Assembly (NCBI GenBank): GCA_964526645.1
Contig: CAZGJN010000004.1
Location: forward strand, 124,001 to 188,000
Direction: 5' to 3'
DNA: 64,000 nt
Source of the DNA: JADJNW01 sp964526645
Lineage (GTDB): Bacteria; Bacteroidota; Bacteroidia; Chitinophagales; Saprospiraceae
The notes under the pieces are model-generated. The model was not told the DNA's origin, searched no databases, and was given only the letters and a program-made list of their open reading frames with translations. Both the position numbers and the translations under genes were made by a program. The first letter of the stretch is position 1. The number at the start of each line of letters is the position of its first letter. Positions 53,564 through 63,578 of this stretch are shown here, in pieces.

Positions 53564-54217
53564 ATGAAAAAAATAGGAATTCTTGGCACCGGCATGGTAG
53601 GTGCTACTATTGGTAACAAGCTGATTGAATTGGGGTACGAGGTAAAGATGGGCTCGCGTACTGCCAATAATGAAAAAGCTCTTGCCTGGGCAGCACCCCA
53701 CGGCGATAGGGCATCGGTTGGTACATTCAATGATGCAGCGGCTTTTGGAGCCTTATTATTTCTTTGTACCAAGGGGGATGCTACACTGGAGATTGTCAAA
53801 TCATTGGATGCAGCGGCGGTACAGGGCAAAACGATCATTGACATTAGCAATCCACTCGATTTTTCTAAAGGTATGCCACCTTCTTTGATTCCTGACCTGA
53901 CGAACACCAATTCGCTGGGAGAGGAAATTCAAAAAGCGCTCCCGATGGCACATATCGTAAAAACACTCAATATTGTCAATTGCGAAGTAATGGTCAATGC
54001 CCAGCGTTCGGGAGGCGATCCTACCATGTTTGTAAGCGGTAATGATGCAGCAGCAAAACAGGAAACAACCGAGTTGCTACGGCAATTTGGCTGGAGCGAT
54101 ATTATTGATCTGGGTGATATAAGCACCGCCAGAGGCACCGAAATGCTCCTCCCCATATGGTTGCGTACCTGGTTTGCTACGGGCAATGGCCATTTTGCTT
54201 TCAAAATTGTACGATAA
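53564..54217 (+). CDS. NADPH-dependent F420 reductase-like oxidoreductase
   Basis: A 217-aa cytoplasmic protein of the COG2085-type family (NADP oxidoreductase, coenzyme F420-dependent fold). The N-terminal Rossmann motif IGILGTGMVGATIGNKL (residues 4-20) is followed by KMGSRT, whose Ser-Arg pair favours NADPH over NADH. The F420-like core has VKTLNIVNCEVM and the C-terminal region ISTARGTEMLLPIW. Bacteroidota generally do not use F420, so the real partner is probably another electron carrier or substrate. The divergent HxlR gene suggests induction by an electrophile or oxidant. Confidence 0.88.
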   Translation: MKKIGILGTGMVGATIGNKLIELGYEVKMGSRTANNEKALAWAAPHGDRASVGTFNDAAAFGALLFLCTKGDATLEIVKSLDAAAVQGKTIIDISNPLDFSKGMPPSLIPDLTNTNSLGEEIQKALPMAHIVKTLNIVNCEVMVNAQRSGGDPTMFVSGNDAAAKQETTELLRQFGWSDIIDLGDISTARGTEMLLPIWLRTWFATGNGHFAFKIVR

Positions 54218-54317
54218 AAATTATAGCAAGCTTCTTAGCCCAAAAAACCTTTTTTTTTGAGAAAACGGCTATATTGACGGGGTTTTTCAATCGAAGAACA
54301 ACTCAATCGTAGCAACC

Positions 54318-55193
54318 ATGGGCAGCATTGTGTATTACGGTATTATCAAGCCGATTTCGCTTCTTCCATATCCTGTTTTGCTGGTCATTTCCAGATTGCT
54401 TTTTGTGATCCTATACCCCCTGCTTGGGTACCGCAAAAAGGTCGTGTTTACGAATTTGCAAAATGCTTTTCCTCAATACAGCCCCGAAAAAATTCATCAA
54501 ATAGGCAAACAATTTTATCTACACCTTTGTGATCTAATCATAGAATCCATCCGCGTTTTTAGTATCACTAAAGAAGATGCAATTGCTCGATGCAGGCTGC
54601 GAAACCCTGAAGCGCTGGACGTCTTTTTTGAAAAGGGACAAAACGTGATCATGGCAGGCGGGCATTACAACAACTGGGAAATGCTGGCAGTAGCGATTAA
54701 CCCTCAAATGAAACACCATGCCATTGGGATCTATTCACCTCTGAAGAATCAATTTTTTAATAACAAAATGATCAAATCCCGATCAAAATTTGGTCTTGGG
54801 CTATGGGCGAAGAAGGATGTCAAGCCTAACTTCGCTATACCAGTAACTCAGCCCATTGCTGTCATTTTTGGTTTTGATCAATCGCCTTCCAGCAACCAAG
54901 CGTATTGGACCACATTCTTGCACCAGGATACGGCTTTTCAATACGGGGTAGAAAAATATGCCCGACAGTACAATTATCCGGTAGTTTTTACACGCATTCA
55001 CAAAGTGAAGCGAGGCTATTATGAAATAGAACTTGAGTTGGTGGAAGAAAACCCGGCTGAAACGCCTTATGGCGAGGTACTAGAACGGCTAATCCGCCTG
55101 CTGGAGAAGGACATTCGCGCGCAACCGCAATACTGGCTGTGGACGCACAAGCGTTGGAAGCGGAAGCGAGCCAATCCAGTTGGAACAGCATAG
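54318..55193 (+). CDS. Lipid A biosynthesis (lauroyl/myristoyl-type) acyltransferase
   Basis: A 291-aa inner-membrane-associated enzyme of the LpxL/HtrB family. One hydrophobic segment (about residues 17-37) anchors it. The catalytic HxxxxE motif is in AGGHYNNWEML (His116, Glu121). Family positions FTNLQNAFPQYS and FGFDQSP are also present. The family adds secondary acyl chains to lipid A; Bacteroidota members may act on other lipids, so the exact acceptor is open. The next gene begins 34 bases downstream, on the same strand. Confidence 0.88.
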   Translation: MGSIVYYGIIKPISLLPYPVLLVISRLLFVILYPLLGYRKKVVFTNLQNAFPQYSPEKIHQIGKQFYLHLCDLIIESIRVFSITKEDAIARCRLRNPEALDVFFEKGQNVIMAGGHYNNWEMLAVAINPQMKHHAIGIYSPLKNQFFNNKMIKSRSKFGLGLWAKKDVKPNFAIPVTQPIAVIFGFDQSPSSNQAYWTTFLHQDTAFQYGVEKYARQYNYPVVFTRIHKVKRGYYEIELELVEENPAETPYGEVLERLIRLLEKDIRAQPQYWLWTHKRWKRKRANPVGTA

Positions 55194-55227
55194 AAAGATA
55201 TTTTATCAGTCTATAAAAATGAGGATT

Positions 55228-57816
55228 ATGAAAAAACGGTTTTTGTATGTATTTTTTGTGTTAAACTTGCTATGCAGTTGGGCTTCAGTCGCGCAGTCCA
55301 GCCGTCCCAATGCTGCTGATATTGCGGTACAGTGGGTTTTGGAAGGCAATCAGATAGAAGGCAAGCCTCAATATCGCGCTCGATTTACTTTTAAAAACAA
55401 TGCCAAAGTTGCTTTACCCGCAAAAGGCTGGACGATTTATTACAACCAATTGGCGGGCACGCCTGTTGCAGACAGCTTGTCCTCTGTAGTGATCAGGCGC
55501 ATTACCGGAGATTTTTACAGCATGCAACCTACCGCTGCTTTCAAAGCAATAGCACCCGGGGCAAGTGCCACTTTCACGGTGCTTTACACGGGTTCGCTTA
55601 TTAAAGCGATAGAAGCGCCTTGTGGTTTGTATATAGTGTTTAAAAATGCCGATGGAAAAGAGCAAAAGCCTGAGGTATTGAGTAATTACACAGTTGCATC
55701 TTCCGTCCAACCAGAGCAACTGGTCAGAAGCGCCACGGACATTGTGCCGATTCCGACACCAGCGCAACAGTTTCAGCAGTTTGCGCCATACAATGCCCTG
55801 CCCGAAGAGCAATTTTCTAAAATTATTCCTACCCCGATGAAAATTGTAGCCGGCAATGAATTTATCAAACTCGACCCTTCTTTCCGCTTGCAAAGTGCCA
55901 AAGGGCTGAGCAGGGAAGATGCGTATTTTAGAAAGATGATGGAAAGTATATTTGGCAAAAGAGCCAGACCACAAGGCGAACCTACTGCAGTGCCAATCGT
56001 ACTCAGAATAGATTCTACGAAGGCAAAAAAAGAAAGCTACACCCTCAAGATCGAGGCAGGTAAGGGTATTACCATTGTCGGGGCGGATGCTGCTGGTGTT
56101 TTTTATGGCATTCAAAGCTTGATGGCATGGTTGCCAACGGATGTTTTTAAAACAAAGCAAACCCTGGTAAATATAAAAACCGTCAGCATAGAAGATGCAC
56201 CCCGATTTGGCTATCGCGGATTACACCTGGATGCTTCCCGCAATTTCCACAAAAAAGAAGCGGTGCTTAAGCTGTTGGATGCCATGGCTTTTTACAAACT
56301 GAACAAATTACATTTTCATCTGGCAGATGATGAGGGCTGGCGTTTGGAAATTCCACAACTGCCAGAGCTCACACAAGTAGGCGCTTTTAGGGGGCATACC
56401 CTCCAAGAAGAGGCATTCCTTTATCCGGCTTATGGCTCAGGACCTTTTGCTGACCCGGCTGTTTCGCATGGAAGTGGTTTTTATACGACCAATGATTTTA
56501 TAGAAATTTTGCAATATGCCAAAGCAAGGCACATCGAAGTGATTCCTGAGTTTGACACACCTGGGCACGCACGGGCAGCCATCAAGGCGATGCAAGCGCG
56601 CTACAACCGCTTGATGAAGGAAGGCAAGCCGGAAGAAGCCAACGCTTATTTGTTGAGCGACCCCGCGGATTCTTCTCGCTACGAATCGGTACAAGGCTAT
56701 ACCGACAATGTGATTTGTATCTGTCAGGAATCTACCTATCGCTTTTGGGAGAAGGTCATCTCCGGAGTGCGTGCCACGTACCAAGCTGCAGGAGCGCCAC
56801 TTACCACCGTTCACATCGGTGGAGATGAGGTACCAAAGGGGGCTTGGGCACAATCACCGGCTTGCGCCGAATTGATGAAAACGAATCCGAAACTGAAAAC
56901 AACGGAAGACCTGGCGCTCTACTACATTCAACGCCTGAATCAATTACTACAAAACTCAAAACTGCTGACCAGCGGTTGGGAAGAAATCGCGCTAAAAATA
57001 CAAAAAGTAGGAGGCGCATCTCGTTATGTACCGAATCCTGCATTCATTCGAGATGGGCTTATACCTTACGTTTGGAATAACCTTTCGGGCAATCAGGATT
57101 TGGGCAATCGCCTGGCCAATGCAGGCTACCCTGTTGTATTATGCAATGTGACCAACCTTTATTTTGATTTGGCATACAACAAAGATTTTGAAGAGCCGGG
57201 CTTATCCTGGGGTGGTTTCGTGGATACCCGCAAATCCTTTGAATTTGTACCAGAAGATGTTTTTAAATCTACAACAACCGATCCACTCGGCAATGCTTTT
57301 AATACCGATGAATTTTACAAAACGATGGAAAAGCTTACCGATAAAGGTAAAGCGAATATACTGGGCATACAGGGCCAGTTGTGGAGTGAAACGATCAAAG
57401 GGCAGGAAATGCTGGAATATTATGCCTTGCCTAAATTGCTGGGATTAGCAGAGCGCGCTTGGGCTGCACAACCCCAATGGGCAACAATGGAACAAAAAAA
57501 TTCTCGGGAAGCAGCCCTGAACAATGCCTGGCATAGTTTTGCCAATTCACTTGGACAGTACGAACTGCCGAGATTGGACTACCTCTTTGGTGGCTTTAAT
57601 TATCGCATCGCTCCTCCGGGTGCTGTAATCGAAAAAGGCGTACTCAAAGCCGCTGCAGAATTTCCTGGTTTACAAATTCGATACACACTGGACAATAGCG
57701 AACCCACTACGCAGTCTCCTTTGTACGAAAAACCTTTCAATGCAAGTGGTACGGTGAAGCTGAAAGCTTTTGACACAAGAGGTAGGGGAAGCAGAACAAT
57801 TACCCTGACACCATAA
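55228..57816 (+). CDS. Beta-N-acetylhexosaminidase, GH20
   Basis: An exported 862-aa glycosidase that removes terminal GlcNAc or GalNAc residues, for example from chitin oligomers, glycoproteins or peptidoglycan pieces. A signal peptide (residues 1-23, ending SVAQ) is followed by a CHB/HEX N-terminal beta domain (about 30-165). The GH20b domain (about 200-330) and the GH20 barrel (about 335-740) follow, with catalytic Asp533-Glu534 in HIGGDEVPKGAW. A C-terminal chitobiase-type domain (about 790-862; IRYTLDNSEPTTQSPLY) closes it. The ATG at 55228 is preferred; in-frame ATGs at 55219 and 55180 extend it, the latter overlapping the acyltransferase gene. Confidence 0.93.
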   Translation: MKKRFLYVFFVLNLLCSWASVAQSSRPNAADIAVQWVLEGNQIEGKPQYRARFTFKNNAKVALPAKGWTIYYNQLAGTPVADSLSSVVIRRITGDFYSMQPTAAFKAIAPGASATFTVLYTGSLIKAIEAPCGLYIVFKNADGKEQKPEVLSNYTVASSVQPEQLVRSATDIVPIPTPAQQFQQFAPYNALPEEQFSKIIPTPMKIVAGNEFIKLDPSFRLQSAKGLSREDAYFRKMMESIFGKRARPQGEPTAVPIVLRIDSTKAKKESYTLKIEAGKGITIVGADAAGVFYGIQSLMAWLPTDVFKTKQTLVNIKTVSIEDAPRFGYRGLHLDASRNFHKKEAVLKLLDAMAFYKLNKLHFHLADDEGWRLEIPQLPELTQVGAFRGHTLQEEAFLYPAYGSGPFADPAVSHGSGFYTTNDFIEILQYAKARHIEVIPEFDTPGHARAAIKAMQARYNRLMKEGKPEEANAYLLSDPADSSRYESVQGYTDNVICICQESTYRFWEKVISGVRATYQAAGAPLTTVHIGGDEVPKGAWAQSPACAELMKTNPKLKTTEDLALYYIQRLNQLLQNSKLLTSGWEEIALKIQKVGGASRYVPNPAFIRDGLIPYVWNNLSGNQDLGNRLANAGYPVVLCNVTNLYFDLAYNKDFEEPGLSWGGFVDTRKSFEFVPEDVFKSTTTDPLGNAFNTDEFYKTMEKLTDKGKANILGIQGQLWSETIKGQEMLEYYALPKLLGLAERAWAAQPQWATMEQKNSREAALNNAWHSFANSLGQYELPRLDYLFGGFNYRIAPPGAVIEKGVLKAAAEFPGLQIRYTLDNSEPTTQSPLYEKPFNASGTVKLKAFDTRGRGSRTITLTP

Positions 57817-57826
57817 AAAAATGGAC

Positions 57827-57886
57827 GAGCACCCGAACGATAAAATGCAGGTCTGAAAACTTCACTGCTTTATCGCTTGGGCGCTC
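57827..57886. terminator. Imperfect hairpin between the hexosaminidase and lepB genes
   Basis: An 18-base arm at 57827-57844 and one at 57869-57886 pair with three interruptions (cores GAGC, CCC and CGATAAA). It lies between convergent genes and probably ends transcription in either direction, though no long T-run follows. Confidence 0.5.
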
Positions 57887-57899
57887 CACCTTTTGTTGG

Positions 57900-59504
57900 T
57901 TATTTTTTATCAGCAGAAGTGAAGATGCGATTCCAGTTAATTCCTTTTCTAAGCTCGCCTTCGCGCAAAGAGAACCAGATAAACAAAGGCTTCCCGACCA
58001 CATGGTCTTCCGGTACAAACCCCCAAACCCTCGAATCCTCTGAGTTGTGGCGGTTGTCACCCATCATCCAGTAGTAGTTCATTTTGAAGGTGTATTGCTT
58101 ACTTTCCTTACCATTGATTAGAATTTTACCCCCTTTTATCTGAAGTTCATTATCTTCAAATACGTCAATGACTCGGCGGTACAAAGCGATATTGCTCGTA
58201 TCAATGTTGACGGTAGCCCCTTTTTTGGGCACATACACGGGGCCATAGTTATCTACTGTCCAGTTTGGAAAGTGCATCGGATCACTAGGGAAAACTTTGT
58301 AAGGATTGTTGTCCAGCCTGCCCACATCCAGGTTGGTTATGGTAATGCTGGGATCCATCCCTTGTATTTTTTTCTTTTGTTCTTCAGTTAAAATAACGAT
58401 AATGGAATTAGGCGACTGACTAAACACATCATCTTCCGAAATGCCCCAATCCGCAAAATTTCGGGTGTTGATCGCACCATTAGGCGTATTAATGGTGTAC
58501 AAAAACTCCAGTTTGGACGGATTTCCAGCGGGCTTCCCGTTGATGTACAATTGGCGATCCTTCACAGCCACTGAATCCCCGCCCACTGCTACGCAGCGTT
58601 TGATATAGTGGTCTTTTTTGTCCATTGGTCGGGTCACAAGCTTGGCACGTCCCATCTTGATTTCTTGCATTCTGCTCAAAGGCACACTACCCCGCCGATA
58701 ATCGTGAATGCTCCAGGTTCGTTCCGGAAAAATATACACACTATCTCCTTCCGGGTAATTAAAAACAACCAGGTCGTTCCGGTCTATCGTTTCTAAAGCA
58801 GCCAAGCGATAGTACTTCAGGTTGGGTTTTTCCCAGTAAGACTCTCTGTTGATGCCAGGCACTCTATTGTGCAAAAGAGGGAGCATGGCGATGGTTTGGG
58901 GCATCCGAATCCCATAGTGCGCTTTGCTTACAAAAAGAAAATCTCCCACCAACAAGGAATCTTCCATCGAAGGGGTGGGTATCACATAGGCTTCGATCAG
59001 AAACATGCGGATAAAAGCTGCTGCAAATACGGCAAAAATGATGGCTTCTGCCCATTCGCGCAAGGCAGATTTTTTATACGGATTATTGGCTATAAGTTTG
59101 CTCAATTGGCGGGCGTTGTTACTGGCTTTGGCTTCCTGAATTTGAATCCGATAGGCTCTCTCTTTTTGGAGGGTAGGTTCATCGTATTTTTCCTTTTGAT
59201 CGAAAGCAAGGTAGAAAAAGAAAAAAGGAGCAGCCACCACTGCCAGCACACTTTCCCAAAACGTATAATGTTTGAAAGAGCGCACCATATCAATGCACAT
59301 ACCCGCGTAGATAAAAATATTGACAATCGGGAACAGCAACCACAGCGCATGCCAGGGTTGGCGACCAATTAACTTGCACCAAACTACAAAATTCAGCCCC
59401 GGCACCAAGCCTTTCCATCCTGCTTCTCCGGCTTTTGGAAACAAAAAAAACAAGCTAATGCTGAGTAAAACGTACCCAATTAAGAGAAAAATAAACAAGC
59501 CCAT
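57900..59504 (-). CDS. lepB: Signal peptidase I, large Bacteroidota form
   Basis: A 534-aa membrane protease that removes signal peptides from exported proteins. The N-terminus has several hydrophobic segments (about residues 3-22, 52-72 and 82-102), more than the usual one or two. After another helix (about 153-170) comes the catalytic part. Ser179 lies in VIPTPSMEDSLLVGDF and the general base Lys302 in YIKRCVAVGGD. The C-terminal box MMGDNRHNSEDSRVWG is intact. About 200 extra residues lie between the conserved boxes, typical of the phylum. It is the last gene of a minus-strand group with the DUF1573 and DUF2452 genes. Confidence 0.94.
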   Translation of the reverse strand: MGLFIFLLIGYVLLSISLFFLFPKAGEAGWKGLVPGLNFVVWCKLIGRQPWHALWLLFPIVNIFIYAGMCIDMVRSFKHYTFWESVLAVVAAPFFFFYLAFDQKEKYDEPTLQKERAYRIQIQEAKASNNARQLSKLIANNPYKKSALREWAEAIIFAVFAAAFIRMFLIEAYVIPTPSMEDSLLVGDFLFVSKAHYGIRMPQTIAMLPLLHNRVPGINRESYWEKPNLKYYRLAALETIDRNDLVVFNYPEGDSVYIFPERTWSIHDYRRGSVPLSRMQEIKMGRAKLVTRPMDKKDHYIKRCVAVGGDSVAVKDRQLYINGKPAGNPSKLEFLYTINTPNGAINTRNFADWGISEDDVFSQSPNSIIVILTEEQKKKIQGMDPSITITNLDVGRLDNNPYKVFPSDPMHFPNWTVDNYGPVYVPKKGATVNIDTSNIALYRRVIDVFEDNELQIKGGKILINGKESKQYTFKMNYYWMMGDNRHNSEDSRVWGFVPEDHVVGKPLFIWFSLREGELRKGINWNRIFTSADKK

Positions 59505-59629
59505 TCAGTATCTGATTTAGGTTTTTTAAAGATTCACGGCGTAAATATAAAGTAAATTGCCGTAACAAAAGCGAAGGCATTCGTAAGATGGATAAGTATC
59601 TCTTTTTTAATGACGAAAAGCATCCAGCA

Positions 59630-59989
59630 CTATTCCAAAACAACCCCTGTGATATAGAGCTTTTCAGCCTTGCGCTGCCGATTGAAGTACACTTTGGCGG
59701 ATTTGTAAAAATAACCAGTGTCGCCTGCATCGTATTCGATGACAATTCGCCCGATGGAGTCTGGAAGGATTGGCGTTTCTACCCAGTTGGAGCCTGTACA
59801 GCCGCAAGATGTACGCACATTGTCAATCAGTAGAGGTGTATTACTGGTATTTTTGAACAAAAAAGTATGGCTTACCGGTTTGTTCTTGGCAATATCGCCA
59901 AAATCATGCTCTACTGCACTCAGCCACTGCACCTTTACCTCAGCCGGAGGTGCCGTAAAAATGAGCCAAACTGCCAAAAAAGGAATCAT
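59630..59989 (-). CDS. DUF1573 domain protein
   Basis: A 119-aa protein: a short hydrophobic leader (residues 1-14) and one Ig-like beta domain of the DUF1573 family. The family features VEHDFGDIAKNKPVSHTFLF and the cysteine motif TSCGCTGSNW are clear. Proteins of this family are periplasmic or exported and of unknown function. It lies 45 bases downstream of the DUF2452 gene and 125 bases upstream of lepB. That gap contains only an ACGGC/GCCGT inverted repeat. Confidence 0.88.
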   Translation of the reverse strand: MIPFLAVWLIFTAPPAEVKVQWLSAVEHDFGDIAKNKPVSHTFLFKNTSNTPLLIDNVRTSCGCTGSNWVETPILPDSIGRIVIEYDAGDTGYFYKSAKVYFNRQRKAEKLYITGVVLE

Positions 59990-60034
59990 GAGGTAATGGA
60001 TTTAAGTAATTGTTCTAATTCAAAACATTGCTTT

Positions 60035-60487
60035 TCAAATTTCTTTGGCTTGCGCCAACACTTCCCAGGTATGATCGGACAATAAGTGCACAGATGCGAC
60101 AAAATCATAAGGCATTTTAGCACCCCATTCCGCCGGTGCAATTAAGGAAAGCAAGTGTTTGCCATTAGCCCGCCGGTACAAGTGGTATTGTTTACCGATC
60201 ACGGGTTCAAAACCTATGTCAGCTTGATAAATTTTTTCGGATACAGCGACACGGTCGGTGATCGCCCTTGCTTGTTGTGCCAGCAACTCGATCTGCTTTC
60301 GGATCTGATCCAGGTGCATATCCGTTTGTTCGTACATGGCAGTCATAGCGATTCCCTTCGCTTTTCCTTTGTCCAAAGGATGAATCACCACGCCGCCCAC
60401 CGTATGCGCATAGGGCAAAAGATGTGGATTTTCAGCTACTTTTTTGACATCAATTGGGTTAACAAAAACTTCCTTTTCTTTTTCCAT
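60035..60487 (-). CDS. DUF2452 family protein
   Basis: A 150-aa cytoplasmic protein recognisable as DUF2452 from NPHLLPYAHTVGGVVIHP, AMYEQTDMHLDQIRKQIELL and the C-terminal FEPVIGKQYHLY, then LLSLIAPAEWG. It has a helical middle and no signal peptide. The function is unknown. The start at 60487 (MEKEKEVF) is preferred; an in-frame ATG eight codons earlier (60511) is possible. It is divergent from the histidine kinase gene. Confidence 0.9.
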   Translation of the reverse strand: MEKEKEVFVNPIDVKKVAENPHLLPYAHTVGGVVIHPLDKGKAKGIAMTAMYEQTDMHLDQIRKQIELLAQQARAITDRVAVSEKIYQADIGFEPVIGKQYHLYRRANGKHLLSLIAPAEWGAKMPYDFVASVHLLSDHTWEVLAQAKEI

Positions 60488-60577
60488 ACACTTCTTTTTT
60501 AAAAAACTCATCTCGGTTGTAATTGTTTACAGCATTCAAATACAAAACAAACAAACAAAATACGGGCATTTGTTTTG

Positions 60578-60585
60578 CAAAGATA
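60578..60585 (-). promoter_or_regulatory. -7 promoter box for the DUF2452 gene
   Basis: The minus strand reads TATCTTTG followed by C, an exact TAnnTTTG match about 90 bases upstream of the gene. No TTG is found at the ideal spacing. Confidence 0.45.
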
Positions 60586-60660
60586 TGGGAACTAAATTAT
60601 GAAAAGTAAGAAAAATGTCATACATTGACAAGATGCTTGGGAACGACAAATACAACCGTT

Positions 60661-63576
60661 ATGCAAAAACAAATGAACACAATGTTATACGAAAAAGACA
60701 TTACCTCTATTCCTGCAGAAATGCCTGATACCGGAGTAGCAAGCGAGATTTTATTGATAAAAGGCTTAAACGAAGCCTTGCTCCAATTGCTCAATTGCGA
60801 TGATGCAGAACAAGCCTTGGAAAATGCTTTTCAAGTGGTGTGTAGTTTATTAGATTCTGATGGCATTTTTTTACTTAAATATCAAGCGTATAAAAGCGAC
60901 ATAATTGTTGCTTCTGTTCGTTTTGGGATGCGTTTCATCAATAATAAATGGGAACGCTTACCTCAAAAGGAAATTAAATTTCCGATAGAAACATCTCAAA
61001 TAAAAGAACGGATTGATAGACTCGTGACAGACGGTGTCATCTTCTCCAGTAGCAGGGAGAGCGCTCCACCGGCACTTTCCGAGGTGCTTTCCATGTTGGA
61101 TGTGGATTATTACATGAGTTTTAGGATTCTTGTGAATGGGCATCTTTGGGGAGGAGGAACATTCACGAGTCGGCGCGATTTTCCTCAACTGAAGATGGCG
61201 CATTACAGCCTTTTAGAGCCATTTATGGCGAGTGTCGGCAACTTTATGGCGCGTATTGAAGCAGAAACGGCGCTATCTGAGCAAACAACATACCTGAGAA
61301 AAATCATTGATCTTAACCCCAATCTCATTTTTGCAAAAGACCGCACCGGCGCCTATACCCTTGTAAATAAAGCCTTGGCTGCCATTCACGGGGTGAAAAC
61401 GGAGGATATGATCGGCAAAACGGATCGCGATTTCAAACTTCCGGAGGAAGAGGTGGTGCACTTTCTGAAGACAGATTTAGAAGTGATGGATACCCAAGCG
61501 ACGCGCTTTGTCCCCATCGAGAAGATAACGGATCATGAGGGAAACATTCACTTTTTCCAAACTACGATCGTTCCTATTTTCGACAAAGAACACGAGGTAA
61601 ATGAGATTTTGGGGGTTTGTATGGATATTACAGATTTAAAGAAAACAGAAGCCCAGTTAATAACAGAAAAGCAATTTAGTGAGAACATTACCTCTACCAT
61701 TCCTGATTGGGTGATGTTAGTGAATTATGCTGATAAAAAATTTTCTTATCACAATATCACTTATCCTGTGTTGGGGTATAATGAAGAAGAAGCTTCTGAT
61801 CTTTTAAAATTTTTGGAAACAAAGATACACCCTGAAGACCAGCCAAAAATAAAATATTTTTTTGATAAATTATCTATAGCAAATGAGAAAGAAATTATTG
61901 AAAAGCGATTCAGGCTTCAGCATAAAAATGGAGAATGGCTGTCCTTCCTTGAGCGTGCTCGCGTAGTAAGCCGAAAACCGGATGGCTCCGTAAATGAATA
62001 TCTCGCTATTATACAAAATGTAACAAAAGAAGTAGAGGCAGAGAAAAATCTGATTCAGAGCAAGCAACGTTATCGCAATTTTATTGCGCACAGTTATGAT
62101 GGAATTTATTACCTCGGCTTTGATGTGCCTATTTCTATTCACTTGCCAATCGAAGAACAAGTGAAACTTTATTATGAAGGCGCTTATATAGCGGAGTGCA
62201 ACCAGTCGCTGGCTCGTATGTATGGTTATCAAAACTATACAGAGATGATAGGCGTGAAGCTCAAATCATTTCATGATGGAGAATATTATGAGCAAAATTC
62301 GCAATCAACAATTGATTTTATTTCAAATGGTTATCGCGTAATGGATATAGAAACCATTGAGCCTCATGCTGATGGCGAGTATCATCATTACATGAATTAT
62401 GCGATTGGCATGATCGAAAATGAATATTTGGTTGGCGTTTGGGGGGCTCAACAAGATATCACAGAGCGCAAAAAAGCAGAACGGGCACTTAGGGAGAGTG
62501 AAAGTATTTTAAAAGCTACCCTTAATGCACTACCGGACTTGAAATTTCGATTAAATAAAGAAGGGGTATTTTTAGAATATTTCCGTTCTAAATTAGAAGA
62601 AACAGAGTTGCATATCGCACCAAATCTATTTTTAGGAAAATCAGTAAAGGATGCCTTACCTTCCTACATTGCCCAACTTATTTTGGAAAACCTGAATGAA
62701 GCTATCACAACACAGCAACTTCAAGTCTTTGAATACGATATGGATGGTGAGTATTTTGAAGGGCGCGTCAGCCCCATGCTGAATCAAGAAGTAATAGCTG
62801 TAGTGAGAAATATTACACCGCAGAAAAAAGCGCAAATAGAACTGGAAGAAAAAATTAAAGAAGTAGATCATAAAAATAAAGAATTGATTCAATTAATTGA
62901 TCAGAATTTTGAATTGCAACACTTTGCCTCTGTGGCTTCGCATGATTTGAGGGAGCCGATTCGTACAATTCATAGTTTTGTACAGTTATTAGAAAAGAGA
63001 TATTATGATAATTTAGATGAGGATGGTATCAAGTGGATTAATTTTATTAAAAAAGGTACATCCAATATGAATCAATTAATAGAGGATTTATTGATGTACG
63101 CCAGGATCAACAGTGATGAACACAGCATACAGCCCCTCCCGCTGGCATCTTTGCTAAATGAAGTGCTGGAAAGCATCCAAAATGTTATTCAAGAAAAAAG
63201 AGCGATCATTAAAATTGGATATTTACCTTCCATGATTAATGGAAACAGGACTAAATTCAAGCAGTTATTTCAAAACTTGATTACGAATGCAATAAAATTT
63301 CACAAACCAGGTATTGATCCTATCATAGAAATTAATGCTGAAGAAATTAAAGATTATTGGAAGTTTATGATAAAAGATAACGGATTGGGCATTCGAGAGG
63401 AGGCACAAGAAAATATTTTTATGTTGTTTAAAAAAATACATACCTCGCCGGAACATCAGGGAACTGGTATCGGATTGGCGCTTTGCAAAAGGATTGTAGA
63501 ACAACATGGCGGGACAATGTGGGTAGAATCCTCACTGTACATGGGTAGTACATTTTATTTTACCATACCTTCATAA
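60661..63576 (+). CDS. Multi-PAS hybrid-free sensor histidine kinase
   Basis: A 971-aa soluble sensor kinase with no transmembrane segment. It has an N-terminal GAF domain (about residues 28-190), then about four PAS/PAC units (about 210-720). These show typical PAC ends such as ILGVCMDITDLKKTEAQL and YLAIIQNVTKEVEAEKNL, followed by a short coiled coil. The HisKA phospho-acceptor is His761 in FASVASHDLREPIRT. The HATPase domain has QNLITNAIKFH, DNGLGI and GTGIGLALCKRIVEQHGG. No receiver domain or adjacent response regulator is seen, so the partner is elsewhere. The ATG at 60661 is preferred over an in-frame TTG at 60625. Confidence 0.9.
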   Translation: MQKQMNTMLYEKDITSIPAEMPDTGVASEILLIKGLNEALLQLLNCDDAEQALENAFQVVCSLLDSDGIFLLKYQAYKSDIIVASVRFGMRFINNKWERLPQKEIKFPIETSQIKERIDRLVTDGVIFSSSRESAPPALSEVLSMLDVDYYMSFRILVNGHLWGGGTFTSRRDFPQLKMAHYSLLEPFMASVGNFMARIEAETALSEQTTYLRKIIDLNPNLIFAKDRTGAYTLVNKALAAIHGVKTEDMIGKTDRDFKLPEEEVVHFLKTDLEVMDTQATRFVPIEKITDHEGNIHFFQTTIVPIFDKEHEVNEILGVCMDITDLKKTEAQLITEKQFSENITSTIPDWVMLVNYADKKFSYHNITYPVLGYNEEEASDLLKFLETKIHPEDQPKIKYFFDKLSIANEKEIIEKRFRLQHKNGEWLSFLERARVVSRKPDGSVNEYLAIIQNVTKEVEAEKNLIQSKQRYRNFIAHSYDGIYYLGFDVPISIHLPIEEQVKLYYEGAYIAECNQSLARMYGYQNYTEMIGVKLKSFHDGEYYEQNSQSTIDFISNGYRVMDIETIEPHADGEYHHYMNYAIGMIENEYLVGVWGAQQDITERKKAERALRESESILKATLNALPDLKFRLNKEGVFLEYFRSKLEETELHIAPNLFLGKSVKDALPSYIAQLILENLNEAITTQQLQVFEYDMDGEYFEGRVSPMLNQEVIAVVRNITPQKKAQIELEEKIKEVDHKNKELIQLIDQNFELQHFASVASHDLREPIRTIHSFVQLLEKRYYDNLDEDGIKWINFIKKGTSNMNQLIEDLLMYARINSDEHSIQPLPLASLLNEVLESIQNVIQEKRAIIKIGYLPSMINGNRTKFKQLFQNLITNAIKFHKPGIDPIIEINAEEIKDYWKFMIKDNGLGIREEAQENIFMLFKKIHTSPEHQGTGIGLALCKRIVEQHGGTMWVESSLYMGSTFYFTIPS

Positions 63577-63578
63577 AT

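Noticed and set aside
53564..54217. A true coenzyme F420-dependent reductase
   Set aside because: The fold matches, but Bacteroidota are not known to make F420 and no F420 biosynthesis gene is in the window, so only 'F420 reductase-like' is supported.
59455..59745. Minus-strand open frame between the DUF1573 gene and lepB
   Set aside because: It overlaps both real genes in other frames and has no recognisable feature.
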